The notes under the pieces were generated by a model. It did no database searches, was not told the DNA's origin, and saw only the letters and a program-made list of their open reading frames with translations. From NCBI GenBank assembly GCA_022496185.1, contig WTXG01000016.1, forward strand, positions 1 to 64,000: DNA of 64,000 nucleotides. The letters run 5' to 3'. Of this stretch, positions 1 to 11,362 are shown one piece after another (position 1 is the stretch's first letter; each line of letters starts with the position of its first letter). A program made the position numbers and the translations under genes. The DNA comes from Multifurca ochricompacta (lineage: Eukaryota; Basidiomycota; Agaricomycetes; Russulales; Russulaceae).

Positions 1-407
1 AGGGTGATAGCGAAGGGATTGCTCTACAGCTTCAAGGGACTGGGATACTTCTTCTTTGTCAGAGGTGATAGAAGCAACTGGGAATTGAACATGGTGGTTA
101 TTAAGGTAGACCCATGCTGTATGGGTGTCAGACCAGCAGACTTCCCTTTCCATTGTATGTTCCATAGAATGTGTGGGGGTCAAGGTTGCTGATGAGGTCA
201 ATGTTAGGGAAATTACTGAGATATTGTTTACAGGAAGGATGTGGTGTCTCAAAGGCATTTCCAGTCATGTCCAAGAGTTTGAGTGTAGTAGTTGTCTCCT
301 TTCCAGGTAGCAACAAAAGCACAGTTGTCATAGTCAAAGATAGGGTGGGTAAAACCAAAGGGGACCTGAGCTAGTTCTTCAGCAGTAAGAGGTCATTCTG
401 AGGTCAT
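1..407 (-). pseudogene. Gag N-terminus of copy A1 (truncated by window edge)
   Basis: Matches the N-terminal Gag region of copy A2, including NFPNIDLISNLDPHTFYGTYN. The start ATG overlaps the ORF3 stop in an ATGA. Only the N-terminal extension upstream of the capsid-like part is inside the window. Frameshifts are present near 190-240. Confidence 0.75.
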
Positions 408-1639
408 TCAGAGTGGGTGCTGAGGTGATATGTGGTCCACCCTTGGGCATTCCAGGTTAGTGATGTGCCTGGCCTGGCTCAAAGCCGGAAGCCGGGCCAA
501 GCCGGGCCTGTTTGGGCCGGGCCAAGCCAGGCCGTTGTGACGGCCCAGCAAGGGCTTTGGCCCGGCTCAGAGAAACTAAAAGCCAAAGCCGCCGGCTCAG
601 GCCATGGCTTTCAACAGCACATACAAGTGCAATAGCAATTGTCAAAATCAGTAGAAATCTGATCACAAAGTGGTTGATTTGGGTCATGTGATCATGCTTA
701 TTGCGGCATTTCAAACTTTTTCTTCGATATAGCTTTGCAATATGTAACACACTAAGTCAGATTTGGATTAGCTGAACTATAACTACTGTTATATGTCATA
801 AAATTTTCTCTGCCAAAAGCTGCGGCTTGGGCCAAGCCGGGCCAGGGCCAAGCCGTCTGTGGCGGCTTTGGCTTGGCCCAGACTTCAGGAAAGCCGGAGC
901 CGCCTCAGGCCGAGCCAAAGCCGCGGCTTTTGGGCCAAGCCAAGCTGGAACATCACTATTCCAGGTGTAGTAGACTTGATAGGCTGGACAAAGGATGGCA
1001 CAGTCTTAATGATAGTTGCAGATGTTTCTGTGGATCCAGTAATACTCTTCAACTATTCCTGGGGCAGAGATAACAATGTGAAGTCACCAAAGGAGGTTCT
1101 CAAAGTACAGGGGGTCTGTGGTGATACAATTAGCTTCACTCAAGGGGTGGTAGATGTCAAGGTGATTGGCTCTTTGAGTTGCAAGCTGAGCAGAACAATG
1201 AAGGTGGAATTCTTGTAGTTCACTAGGGTTTCGAGTGGGTAATGTCCTAGAGATGAAGATATCTGTGACAGGGTAGATGTGGTTGACAGATGAACAATGG
1301 AAGGGGATCGAGACTGGACTGATCAGATTCTACTACTGGAGGTTCAGGAAGGGTGTTGATGTGAGGCAAGCTGGGTGGATGTTGGTGGGATGGGGGAGTA
1401 GTTTAGATGGGCAAGGAAGGGCTCTGGGACAGGGGGAATTGGTTGCTCTGGTGGAGGTGCACACTGGGCTGGGGTGGGTTTGTGCTCTTTGTCTTTTGGA
1501 GGTGTGATGGGGGCAGGTGTGGCAGGTGTGTCATTACTGCTACATCTCTAGGATTTCTTCTTCTGTCTTGGGGGGAGTTGGACTGACTTCTTCTGTCTTG
1601 GGATGCCAGGTTGATAGCCCAGTCAGTAATACTAGCCAC
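404..1639 (-). pseudogene. Family A ORF3 (pre-Gag, unknown function), copy A1, split by a MITE
   Basis: N-terminal part reads MASITDWAINLASQDRRSQS with an S/T/P/R-rich, probably disordered stretch. The C-terminal part matches the conserved block IVISAPGIVEEYYWIHRN and VYYAWNAQGW of the better copies. A 501-bp hAT MITE plus an 8-bp duplication interrupts the last third. The ORF ends in the ATGA overlap that starts Gag. Confidence 0.72.
458..958. mobile_element. hAT-type MITE (501 bp) with 8-bp target duplication
   Basis: Ends are TAGTGATGTGCC and, inverted, TAGTGATGTTCC. The 8-bp sequence TTCCAGGT lies on both sides (450-457 and 959-966). Terminal repeats plus 8-bp duplications are diagnostic of hAT. 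The interior consists of CCGG-, GGCC- and AAGCC-rich arms around an AT-rich centre and has no transposase. CpG is abundant inside it while the host element is depleted. Confidence 0.93.
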
Positions 1640-1728
1640 AATGCAAAGGAGTCTTTTATTTCTTTTCCCTACTTAGATTGAGTAATGCAAAGGTAAGTAT
1701 GTATCAAAGGCTGAAGGCCTCCACAATA

Positions 1729-2698
1729 CTATGCCTGGGGGGGTAGGGGGAGTATCTGGATGAAAATTATAAGTACAGAGGTCAATGTCACAGAGGCAGC
1801 ATCATCTGGATGCAGGAGAGCTTTCTTCAAGTCAGAGGTGTTTTCTGTGGGGGTTTCAAGATCAGACCAAGTGGTAGTGTTACCAATTAAGGCTGTCTGG
1901 GTCTGGGTGAGGCATTCTTCTTCTTGGGTGACTGCTGTGAGGGAAAGGGTAGGAAGGCAAGCTCTTCTGGTTCTGGGGAAAGTTCAGCATAGGTGGGGAG
2001 GTAAGGGGGGTCTGTGAAGATGGGGGGGTTAACAAGGAAGGGCAGTGGTTGCACAAGGTGGTCTCCCAGTAATCAGCAGTCCACAGGTATTCAATTTGTA
2101 TTCCTTCTGTCTCTACAAGGCACCAGCCAGAAGGGAGGGAGCAGAGTGAAGGTGGACCTTGTCAAAGGTAAGGTTGATTCTCATATGGTCTAGACAAAGG
2201 TAGAGAGGTAGTAGAGGTGTTCTCCTCTGAGCAGAGTGTTTGAGTTCTGGGATGTGAGGGGGAATGTGTTCCTTCCAAAGGTATTGTCATTGACACAGAC
2301 TAAGAGTGTTTCAAGGGGGTCCCCTGTGGAATGGGTGAGTTGAGCAAGGTGCCATAGAGAAGTTGGTGCTGGGAGTCTGAGGAATGGTCTGGCAGGGTCC
2401 AGACAGGAACTGGTTGTACTGGGTTTGGAGAGGATTTTCCAAAGGGGAGGAGAAGTCAAAGAGGAAGATAGATGGTATCTACATCACACCAGCCTTCTGC
2501 TTGTCCATTGTCATGGAGGGTGCTGATAAGTGGTTCTGGGTAGAGGAGGGCGAGTTGTGCTTCTCTGTGGAGCTGGAAGAGGTGGTTGAATTGTCTTTGG
2601 ATCATTGGAGACTCTTCTCTTTCTGTGGGGAAGGACACTATTTTTCTGGACCAAGGACTTGTTTATTTACTAAGGACCTCTACAGCTAGGTGCACAAC
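1729..2698 (-). pseudogene. Family A ORF2 (pre-Gag, unknown function), copy A1
   Basis: Decayed copy of the second pre-Gag ORF, recognisable by QRQFNHLFQLHREAQLALLY and by the later region matching LVETEGIQIEYLWTADYWE in better copies. It is interrupted by frameshifts and stops. Function unknown. It follows ORF1 with almost no gap, in a different frame, as in copies A2 and A4. Confidence 0.7.
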
Positions 2699-2705
2699 AT
2701 ACTGT

Positions 2706-3763
2706 TTAGAGGTTACTATCAAAGTCTATGTCTTCAAAGCAAGAGTACCTGTCTGCAGGCTGAATGGGGAGGAGGGGGAGGGGGTTGGTAGGTAGGCATA
2801 CTCTTTGTGTGAGGGGGATAAGTTCTGGGTGGTCTCTGAGTGCATCTTGAACTGTAAAGTATCTATCTTCCACCACAACACCTAGATCAGTGAAATTTAG
2901 GGTGCCAAAGAGGCTGATGAAGCGTCCATCTAAAAGGTCAAAGCCTTGGAGTAATGCTCTTGCCCCACTAAAGACATCTTGCAGTTCTGGGGAAAGGGTG
3001 CAATTTAAACAGGCAATGGAAGCATTCCAGGAATAGACCAGAAGGCCCTGTTGAAAAGTGTGAGGATTGGGGGCCAGATAACCTACTTTGGCACAAAGAT
3101 TGAGGTTTACAAAGTGGGAGGGAGGGTAATGAGGGGAACAAAGAAATTGATCAATGTGAGGGTGAATAGGAACATTATGGAAGTGAGGAAAGCAGAGAGG
3201 AACAACCACACCAGGAAGATAATGAGGGAGATCACCAAGCACATCCACAAAGCAGGGGAACTGTTCAAAGAAGCTGGGTTCTCTGGAAAACTGAGCAGGC
3301 ACCCAAGACTCTTGCTGACCATCAAGCAAATAGTAAATAAGAAACTGGTGAGGGTTGGTTGGATGGTCAATGCAAAGAGTATGATTAACAAGAGAAGGAG
3401 GAGGTGTCCAATGGATAAGGCCAGGGTGGTGAGGGAAGAGGGTGTTTGCAGCAGTGGGGGGGGTGGAGCAGGGGTTGGAAGGCAAATATAGTGAGGAGGG
3501 GGGGTGCCAAAGGTGTTGGATGTGTTCAAGAGGCCTGGGGGGATGAGGGGAGGCAGCTGGAGGGTAGGGGAGGGCACAGGGAGAGGGTGAAGCTCTGGGA
3601 GCTCAAGAGGGGGCAAGACTGATAAAGGGGGGGCTGGAGATGCTGTGGCAGCTGCCTCTACTAAGGCAGCAAAGTTGAGGATTTCATGGGGGGGGGTAAG
3701 CTCATAGGGGGGGGAGGCTGCTTGATCCGAAGTGTAAGATGCAGGGGAGCTGTTTTGGGACAC
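2706..3763 (-). pseudogene. Family A ORF1 (pre-Gag, unknown function), copy A1
   Basis: Proline-rich N-terminus (about 70 residues) followed by a conserved region containing QESWVPAQFSREPSFF, LCAKVGYLAPNP and LLQGFDLLDGRFISLFGTLNF, ending in CFEDIDFDSNL. Similar sequences occur at 32718-33771, 55413-54903 (minus) and 58793-59845. No known domain is recognised. The frame breaks once near 3485. The apparent start is GTG, as in the other copies. It lies directly downstream of the LTR and primer site, where Ty3 elements normally have gag. Confidence 0.75.
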
Positions 3764-3797
3764 TAGGGCACTTGTCAGTCACTGTCTGCTGTAAAAG

Positions 3798-3807
3798 AGA
3801 CTGTCCA
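3798..3807 (-). promoter_or_regulatory. Primer-binding site of A1 (self-priming type)
   Basis: On the minus strand TGGACAGTCT lies 2 nt (TT) after the LTR end. It is the exact complement of AGACTGTCCA inside the family A LTR just downstream of the TATA box. This fits Tf1-like self-priming rather than tRNA priming. Confidence 0.7.
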
Positions 3808-3809
3808 AA

Positions 3810-4383
3810 TGTTACAACTCACTGTCGACTGCCTGGACAGTGGGTTGTATGTGAAGGAAAAGGATTTGGAAGTGGGCAAAGGATGAGAGTGAGGGTGAAA
3901 GTGCAAGGGAGACGAAGCTAACAGCTCAAAGGCAAGGGATGAGAAGCCTTCCACAAGGTGGGGCTAATCTCCTAGGTAATCAGGAACCAGATCACAAGTG
4001 GACAGTCTGGAGCTGTCCATTCTATTCCAAAAGGGTTTATATACATAACTACAACCAGGACTTTGGTCTGTGCACTACTTTAGGGGAGGTTAACTTTGCT
4101 TTAACTCCCCACTGATCCACCAATGAGAATAGCCCCACTTTTGGGCTTAGAAATCCACAGTCCACAGTCCACAGTTTGTGGACTGCTGTTTAGGCATTGT
4201 GGGGTTCTGTTAGTACTCTTCCCACAGGTCTCCAATTTGGCAGGAGTCCAGCCCTGGTCCAGACTGGCCCTTCTCTGGTCTTAATCTAGGGTTATCTTCA
4301 TCTCTGAGGGTTCTGCAAGGTCTCTGGGAGTGTCCAGGGATTTCCAGGGGGTCAGGAGGTCTCTAGGGTGTCAGTTCATGACA
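3810..4383 (-). repeat. 5' LTR of copy A1 (574 bp)
   Basis: Minus-strand LTR reading TGTCATGAACTGACA at its start and GAGTTGTAACA at its end. It matches the LTRs at 32096, 41203, 41780 and 58170. Terminal TG and CA are intact. Confidence 0.93.
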
Positions 4384-4944
4384 AAATTGATGCCTTAGAA
4401 AAACTTAAAGTGTGGTGCCTTGAAGACCTTCCAGAAGGTAGAAAGGCTGTAAAGTCCAAGTGGGTCTTTAAGTTGAAAGCAGATGGATGCTTTTGTGCTA
4501 GGCTTGTAGCAAAAGGGTTCACCCAAATAGAGGGGGTGGACTTCAACAAAACCTTCTCCCCAGTCACCAGATTTGAGTCTCTTAGACTGTTGTTAGCATT
4601 GGCCACACTTGAGGATTGGGAAATCCACCAAATGGATGTCAAATCAGCATTCCTACATGGCAACCTGGATGAGGAGATTTACATGGAGCAACCAGTTGGC
4701 TTCATCATTGCTGGACAAGAGTCCAAAGTTTGTAGGCTACAGAAGGCTCTGTATGGCCTCAAACAAGCTTCCTGAGCATGGAACTTGCAATTCCATGCAG
4801 TTCTTGATGAACTGAGCTTTACTTGGATGTACTCTGATGCAGGAGTATATGTGTATCATCACCAAGAGGGGGATGGTTCACTTTTTGTCATTTTATATGT
4901 TGATGACATCACTATACTTGGGTCCTCCACTAAGAAAATTCAAT
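4384..4944 (+). pseudogene. Ty1/Copia reverse transcriptase fragment
   Basis: Encodes the Copia-type RT block: SKWVFKLKADG, RLVAKGFTQIEGVDFNKTFS, QMDVKSAFLHGNLDEEIYME, YGLKQAS, then a TGA, then FVILYVDDITILGSS with the YVDD catalytic motif. Both ends are missing: the 5' side is cut by the family A LTR and the 3' side joins the degraded integrase end of family B. It is the only Copia coding sequence seen here. Confidence 0.9.
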
Positions 4945-4959
4945 GGCTGAAGGAGGGGG

Positions 4960-6391
4960 TCAAGGTGGGGATGGGCCATAGGCAGAAGTGGTGATGTATG
5001 GGGAGAGAAAGGAAGCATGGAAAACATTGTGAATCTTCAGGGAAGGAGGGAGAGTGAGTTCAAAGGCAACAGGAGAGATAACACAGGTGATTGTAAAGGG
5101 TCCATGGTGGTGAGGGGCAAGCTTTTCGGATGGGAAGAGGGAGGAAATATGCTTACCTTTGAGCCAGACCTGGTCACAGAGGGAGAAAAGTGGTGTTAGA
5201 GGTGTCAGTTGTTCCAAGACTTTAGATGCAAGATGATGAGCAGAGAGAATAGAGGCAAGGCAGTCTGATAAGGTGGGGATCAGGGTGGTGACTTTGGAAT
5301 TTGGGGAACTTAGGATGGAAGCCAAGGAGTAGTCCATGGGGGCTAAGTTTAGATTTATCATGATGCCATCAGTTATGGATGAATTTGGCCATAGGGAGAA
5401 GAGGAGCCCAAGCATGGGGATTCCCAAAGGTCCAGTGATGAAGATATTGTTCAACCCAATGGTTCATGTGTTCTGTCTGGCCATTGGTTTGGGGGTGGAA
5501 TGCAGTACTAATATTTTGAGAGATAGAGAGAGTCTTGCACAATTTTCTGACAAAGCTTGATGTGAAGCAGGGGTCATGATCAGAAATCACACATTTTGGA
5601 ACACCAAACAGGGGGAAGAGGTGTGTGAAATAAAGGGATGCAATGTCAATACTGGTAATAGAGGTGGAACAGGGGATAAATTTAGCCATTTTTGAACATC
5701 CCTGGTCAACAATAGTAAGAATAGCATTATAACCTTGTGATGAAGGAAGATCTGTGATGAGGTCAAGGGAGATAAATTGAAAAGGGCCTTCAGTTGCAGG
5801 GGTATCAAAAGGGGAGAGGGGAACTGGTGATTTCATGTGCAGTTTGGTTGCTTGACATGCATGGCATCCATTAATGTAGTTAGTAATAAACTCATGTAGA
5901 TTTGGACCATTGTAAATCTCAGTGACAAGGTCCCAGGTATTGTGGTGGCCAGGGTGTCTGGCTAGTGGGTGGTCATGGAATTGGTTGGCAATTTCTTGAT
6001 AAGTATTGTGATCTTTGGCAAGTTGAATGACTTTGAGGGACCAATTTTCATCTGGGAGGAGTACTGTGTGTTTGTTATCTGTTAGGCCATTGTCATAATC
6101 AGGTTGTTGAGAGAGGAGATCAGCAATAATATTATGTTTTCCCTGAATGAGTTTAATGACAAAGTCATACTCCATTAGGTCTAAATGCCAACATGCTTGC
6201 TGCCTGTTGAGTTTTTGGGGTTTGCAAAAGTACTGTAGATTGTGGTGATCTGAAAAGACTGTAATAGAATGTGGTGACCCCATGAGATACTGTCTCCACT
6301 CTTGAAGGGGGAACCAGATAGCATAGAGCTCTTGGTCATATATATCCCAGTTGTGTTGCATTTGGTCTAGTGATTTTGAGAGGAATGCCAC
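4960..6391 (-). pseudogene. Pol of family B, RNase H and integrase part
   Basis: Continues RNase H after the inserted LTR (YDQELYAIWFPLQEWRQYL, FSDHHNLQYFCKP), then the integrase HHCC zinc finger (HPGHHNTWDLV to CHACQATK) and the DDE core (LDLITDLPSSQGYNAILTIVD, VISDHDPCFTSSFV, TAFHPQTNGQTEHMN). Near 5010-5450 there is the GPF-like C-terminal module HHHGPFTI and KIHNVFHASFLSPY. No chromodomain remains because the 3' end is lost. Confidence 0.9.
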
Positions 6392-6393
6392 TG

Positions 6394-8214
6394 TGTTACA
6401 ACCCTACTCTTTTCCCACCTTCCTGCTGTGCCCTCCCCTTTGTACCACTCTTGACTGTCCATTCCCTGAACCACCATCTCCTGACCACTTTGGCACCTGA
6501 ACCCCCCCTTGTCCACAGCTTTATGCTTAGGACTGTTGACCCAACATCCCCAGCTGACTGCCTTGGGATCCCTCCTGACACTTGCAGCCCATGAGCCCCA
6601 GACTGTGCTCTGATGCCTCTGACTGCATATCCCAGGACCCTACTCTGATGCCTTTGGCTGTATGCCTTAGGACCTCCCTTGATGCCTTTGACAGAATGTC
6701 TTAGGACCTGACCCAATGCCTGTGGCCTGCATGCCCAGGACCAGACACCAACACCTTTGGCTGGCTGCCTTAGGACCTTTACCTGATGCCTATGGCCTGC
6801 ATGCCTAGGACCACCTCTTGATGCCCTTTGCTTTATGCTTTGGGACCCCAACCTTGACCCCCACTCCACATACCAGAACTCCACCCCAATGCCTGCAGTA
6901 CAGACTGTAGGACCTTGACCAGATGCCTGTGACTTGACACTCATAGGACCCCAACCCTGTCACACATTTGACACACCAATAGCTCTGCTACTTGCTGATG
7001 ACTGCACCAAACCTCACCCTGATGCTGGGCCTCTGTATAGGCCAGCACCTGAATCCTGTCCCTGTGGCTGACATCCATAGGATCCCTGACATTGTCCCTG
7101 CCAAACCTGACCATCTGGATGACTAGATGACTTTGGCTTGTACTGACCTTGAACCACATGACCTGAAGGCACATGACATGGACTTAGTTGTGACCTGTCT
7201 TGTGACCCTTGACCACATGACCCCAGACCACATGACTCTTGAACATGTGACCTTGGACTTTGATCATGACCACTTAGATCATATGACCAGTCACCTGACC
7301 CTTTCCTGATCCCTGTGGGAGTATTCCCACACTGACTCTGACTCATGTGAAACCTGCTGTTCCCATGACCCTCCTTCCCTGACCCATAGGACCAGCTGTT
7401 CCTGTGGTTATCCTGACTCCTGTGGGAATCTTCCCACATCCAACCTGACCTTGTGGGACTCTGCCCACATGACTATGCTTCTGATAGGGCTTATCCCTAT
7501 CATGGACTTTATGACTGGCAGCTTATCCACCATTGGTAGATACAGACTCTGACTCTGATTGGCTACAGACTGACCTGTTACAGTACTTAAGGTGCTGTAG
7601 ACAGTTTGTAGGACCTTAGATTTGACCTCTTGGGACTTCAGCCCTTGAGCATGTAGATCCAGAATCCAGAGAGGGGAGGACCATCTGTCTCCCTGTGTTC
7701 ACCACCTTTCTGAGAGGGACCTTGCTGTTTCTGACAGTGAGTGTGCACCTTGATTGACTTCAACCCAGAGGCATTGCTGCCCTGGTTTTCCTCTCAACCC
7801 AGATGCTGCTGTAGGCTCTGGTTTCCTTCAACTTTGGCTTCAGTCCACTTGATGTGCCTCTGGCACTTTGGCTGAGCCTTTCCCCTTCAACTTAGCTCCA
7901 GTCCACTTGGTGCACTATCTGCACAGTGGCTGGGCTACTCCCCCTCCTTCCAATCCCAGCCTTGGTCTGTTCATTGTGCCTCTGGCACTGCAGCCAGGTT
8001 GTGCCCCACTCAATGGCCTTAGGGGATTAGCTCCCTTTGGCCAACTCATCCCATCTCTCTCTGCACTTGGTTATAGCACATTTCCTTCTGATCTCATTGA
8101 GGCTAGGCTGTGAGTTTGGCTTGTAGAGCCAGGCTTGCTGAGGATCTTTGGACTGCTGATGGACCTGTGTAGAACTGTGCATGTCACACATGATACACCC
8201 TGCTGAGTGTAACA
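6394..8214 (+). mobile_element. Solo LTR, family G (1821 bp), with 5-bp target duplication
   Basis: Starts TGTTACAACCC and ends GAGTGTAACA, flanked on both sides by CACTG (6389-6393 and 8215-8219). It interrupts the RNase H domain of B1. No coding sequence is recognisable. It contains a degenerate tandem repeat (6597-6950, units of roughly 45-50 bp built on GATGCCTNTGGC and CNAGGACC) and a GACCACATGAC-rich patch (7130-7290). A TATA-like TACTTAAG lies near 7573. An orientation of plus is assumed from the TG and CA ends and the TATA-like site. Confidence 0.85.
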
Positions 8215-8219
8215 CACTG

Positions 8220-9867
8220 GGTGAAGTTGCCCAGAGGCATCTTGTTGTGCCAACTCCACACCAATTGCATAGCTGGAGGTGTTGGTTGTAACAAAGAATG
8301 GTTCTTGTATGTGTGCAGTTGTCAGAATACAGGGGCAGAGCTGAACATTTTCTTCAGTGTATTAAATGCCTTCTCTTCTTTTTCTGACCAGGTCCATGGT
8401 GTGGCTAGTTTAGTGAGATCAATCAGTGGTCACACAAGTTGAGAGTATCCCTTAATAAAACAACAATAGTAGTTGCCAAAGCTAAGGTAGCTGCAGACTT
8501 GTTTTACAGATGTGGGGGTTGGCCATTCTAGGAGGCCATTGACTTTTGTAGGGTCCATGGATACAGTACCATGTTTGAGGATGACACCAAGGTAATCTAT
8601 TTTATTTGTGTGAAATGTACATTTTGATGGTTTTAGGAATAGATCATTGTTGAGTAAGATTTGGAGGATGCATGTGACACATTGTTGGTGGAAGATGGGG
8701 TCATTGGTGGTTGCTATTAGGATGTTGTCCATGTAAATTACCAGCCAGCCTTTGTCTAGTTCCTTCTGAAAGAGTGCATTCATCATTGTTTGAAATGTTG
8801 CTGTGGAATTAGTAAGTCCAAAATACATAACCAGAGGTTCAAAAAGTCCTTTATTCATTTTGAATGCAGCCTTCCATTGGTCACCTTCTTTGATACATAT
8901 GTTGTTATAACCCCATTGAATGTCAAACTTGGTAAATAGTGTTGCATGTTGTACCTTGGCAATTAGTTCATTGATGAGAGGGAGAGGATATGTATTTTGG
9001 AGAGTATGTTCATTCAGCTTTTGATAGTCTTGTACTGGTTGTAGTTTGCCACCATCTTTCTTCTTTACAGAGAAGAAAGGTGATGTGTATTGAGATTTGG
9101 ACTTGTGGATGTAGCCTTTTGATAAGTGTTCATGTAGAAATTCTTCTAATACAATTTGTTTCAGCTGGGTTAAGTGGGTAAATCTTACAGTCAAGTGTTG
9201 TGGGAGCATTGGGTTTTAAATTGATGGCATGATCCCATTGTCACACATCAGGGAAGTGTAGTGCAGCATCCTCTGAGAAGACCTTAGTGAAGCATTGATA
9301 CTGTTTTGGAATTGTGACCTCTGAAGAAGGTTGTTGTTGCATGGCTAGTTCAGTGGTGGGTGACAGGCACATGATGAGTTCTTTGCCAGGCAGTAGTCCT
9401 AAAGAGGTAGAGTTAATATAGTAGGGTATTGGAGGGGGTGATGAAGTTGAATTTTGCCCCTGTGGAAGGATACAGATGTGCTCCTGGATAGATGCAGTTG
9501 GCCAGGTAATAGTTGGTGAAGTATGAGCAAGCCAAGGGTAGCCCAAGATGATGTCTTCACTGCCAAGATCCATGACAAAGAAATTGAATGAACAGGTTTT
9601 AGAGCCAGTGTGAACTGTGCAAGGGAGGAAACAAGAAATGGAACCAGCAGCATTTGGAGAGCTGTCAACATTTGAGATTTTTTTTTGGAGTAGGGAGAGG
9701 GTTAGTAAGGAGGTGGTGTTGTGAGATAAACTTTTGATGAATGAGATTTTCAGTTGCACTGCTATCAATGAGTGCAGATACAGTCCCAATAGTAGAAAAC
9801 AATGTTTGTATTCTGAGAGTTTTAGGTACAAACTGATCTACAATGGCCTTAAGGGTGGGACATCCCT
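8220..9867 (-). pseudogene. Pol of family B, protease and reverse transcriptase part
   Basis: The protease region has LIDSSATENLIHQKFI in place of the usual D(S/T)GA, so the active-site glycine is altered. RT follows at 9209-8430 with [40 protein letters not shown] and YMDNILIA. The catalytic YMDD is YMDN, a change explained by CpG decay of GACGAC. RNase H begins near 8330 and is interrupted at 8214 by a solo LTR. The product is dead. Confidence 0.88.
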
Positions 9868-11322
9868 TCAGGCTGGCAGAAAATTCAACTCTTTATCTAG
9901 TAATGCTTGAACTTCCTCTTCTTCTTCTGGAGTCATCTGTTTAAGGAGGGCTGCAATTTGTTCAGCATTAGATTTTTTTGGTGTGGTTTGTGGAGTGGGG
10001 ACCAGTGTCATGGAGGTTGTTGTGAATATTGTGGGAGTGGTCAGAGTATCAACTGTTGTGGTGGCAATACAAGGTTTCTTGTGGGGGCAGTCTTGTGAAA
10101 GATGGCCCTTCTTCATACAGAAGAAGCAAAGACCCTCACACTTGCATTGCTCCTTATCTTCATCTGTGATGGCATGCCAAATGATGTCAACATCCATCAC
10201 ATTTGGGTCTTGTGGAGGTTGTGTTTGATTTGGTCATTGATTTGCAGGGTGGCACCAAAATGGGGTATTAGAAGTTGTTTCTGGTCTAGGTGTAAAAGGG
10301 GTAGAGGGTCAAGCTCCATGATCACATTGATCTTGTTCAATCATCCTGATGGTGAGATAAGCCATATTCTCTTGTTGTGCTGCAAGTCCCCATTCTTGCA
10401 AGGTTGTCAGTTGATGATGAAGGACACAGTTTTTTGCTAAATCTCCTTGAAGTCCAGATGCAAAAAGGCATAGAGTACTGGTGTTGTTTGGGTGGACCTT
10501 GGAATGAGTGACTAAGGATGCAAAATTTGTCAGATATTCATCAATTCTTCCACCAGTCATCTGTAATTTCCTTAGGTTGTTGTAAGCTTGTTCTTTGATG
10601 CCAAAGTCAAAGTATGATGCTTTAAATTGTTCTTCAGTATATTCCCAGGGTGTTGGTTGTGTAATTTTCATTTTTCCAGCTGCAATTGCTTGGAGGTCAT
10701 TAATCATACTGAGTTGAAAGGTTTGCACCAGTGGTCCTTCCATTTGCTGTATAAAGAAGTGCAACTTCTTCAGTGGGTTGCATGCAATTTCAGCTTGATC
10801 ATTTATACTCATATATTGGTGAAATATGGAAAGAAAGTGTTCAGATTGGGTTCTGTCACCTTTGAAACAGACTGCTATTGTTCCTTCCAAGCATTTATCA
10901 TTTTGTCCTGGACTTGGGACTGAATTAGTCATTGTCTGTGTGTTGCCACTATCTAGGGAGGAATCAATGAGTAGTTGTATGTTGATGGGTAATTCAGGGA
11001 CACAAGGGAGATTGAAAGAGGCTTGGGCTAAATGAATAGCCTGATACAAGTTGACTTAGGCAAAGAAGGTGAGCTCAAACCAGAGCCCATTGTATCATTT
11101 GATAGGGATAAGTCTTTGTCTTGTCATGGCAAAATAGCCAGTCCAAGGGACATAAGCAGTTAGGGAGGAAATGTCAATCCAGTGGGTGTTCAATTGTTCC
11201 AGCAGAGGGATATCATTGATCAGTCTGGGGGTCAGTGGGAATGGGAGGGCTGTATATATGTTTGTTACAGGAGCAATGGGAGCAGCAGGAGTGGCAGGAG
11301 CAGGGTTCATAGGTGCAGACAT
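9868..11322 (-). pseudogene. Gag of family B, copy B1
   Basis: Starts MSAPMNPAPATPAAPIAPVT and continues with a Ty3-type capsid region (FLSIFHQYMSINDQAEIACN, LKKLHFFIQQMEGPLVQTFQ, FGIKEQAYNNLRKLQMTGGR). A zinc knuckle CFFCMKKGHLSQDC (CX2CX4HX4C) follows near 10110, then an acidic tail EEEEEVQALLDKELNFLPA. It is broken into several segments by frameshifts. Gag packages the element RNA. The stop TGA is overlapped by pol in the -1 frame at G-AAT-TTT. Confidence 0.85.
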
Positions 11323-11362
11323 AGTTTCTGTTCAAAAGTTTCTGGTTTTAGTCTTGAGCTTA

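Larger units (their letters stand above)
1..4383 (-). mobile_element. Ty3 family A retrotransposon, copy A1 (5' part, runs off left edge)
   Basis: Reading on the minus strand, this holds the 5' LTR, primer site, three pre-Gag ORFs and the Gag N-terminus in the same order as the copies starting at 32096 and 58170. It is strongly CpG-poor: where the 58-kb copy has CG this copy usually has TG or CA, so it is an old methylated or RIP-mutated copy. A hAT MITE sits at 458-958. The 5' LTR edge abuts a Copia fragment at 4384, so the element probably inserted into, or was joined to, that fragment. Confidence 0.93.

Noticed and set aside
859..1218. 119-codon ORF running out of the MITE into the host element
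   Set aside because: It crosses the MITE boundary and the rest is antisense to family A ORF3; it is chance.
3051..3491. Lys/Arg-rich 146-codon plus-strand ORF
   Set aside because: It is antisense to the Pro-rich and conserved part of family A ORF1 and has no support of its own.
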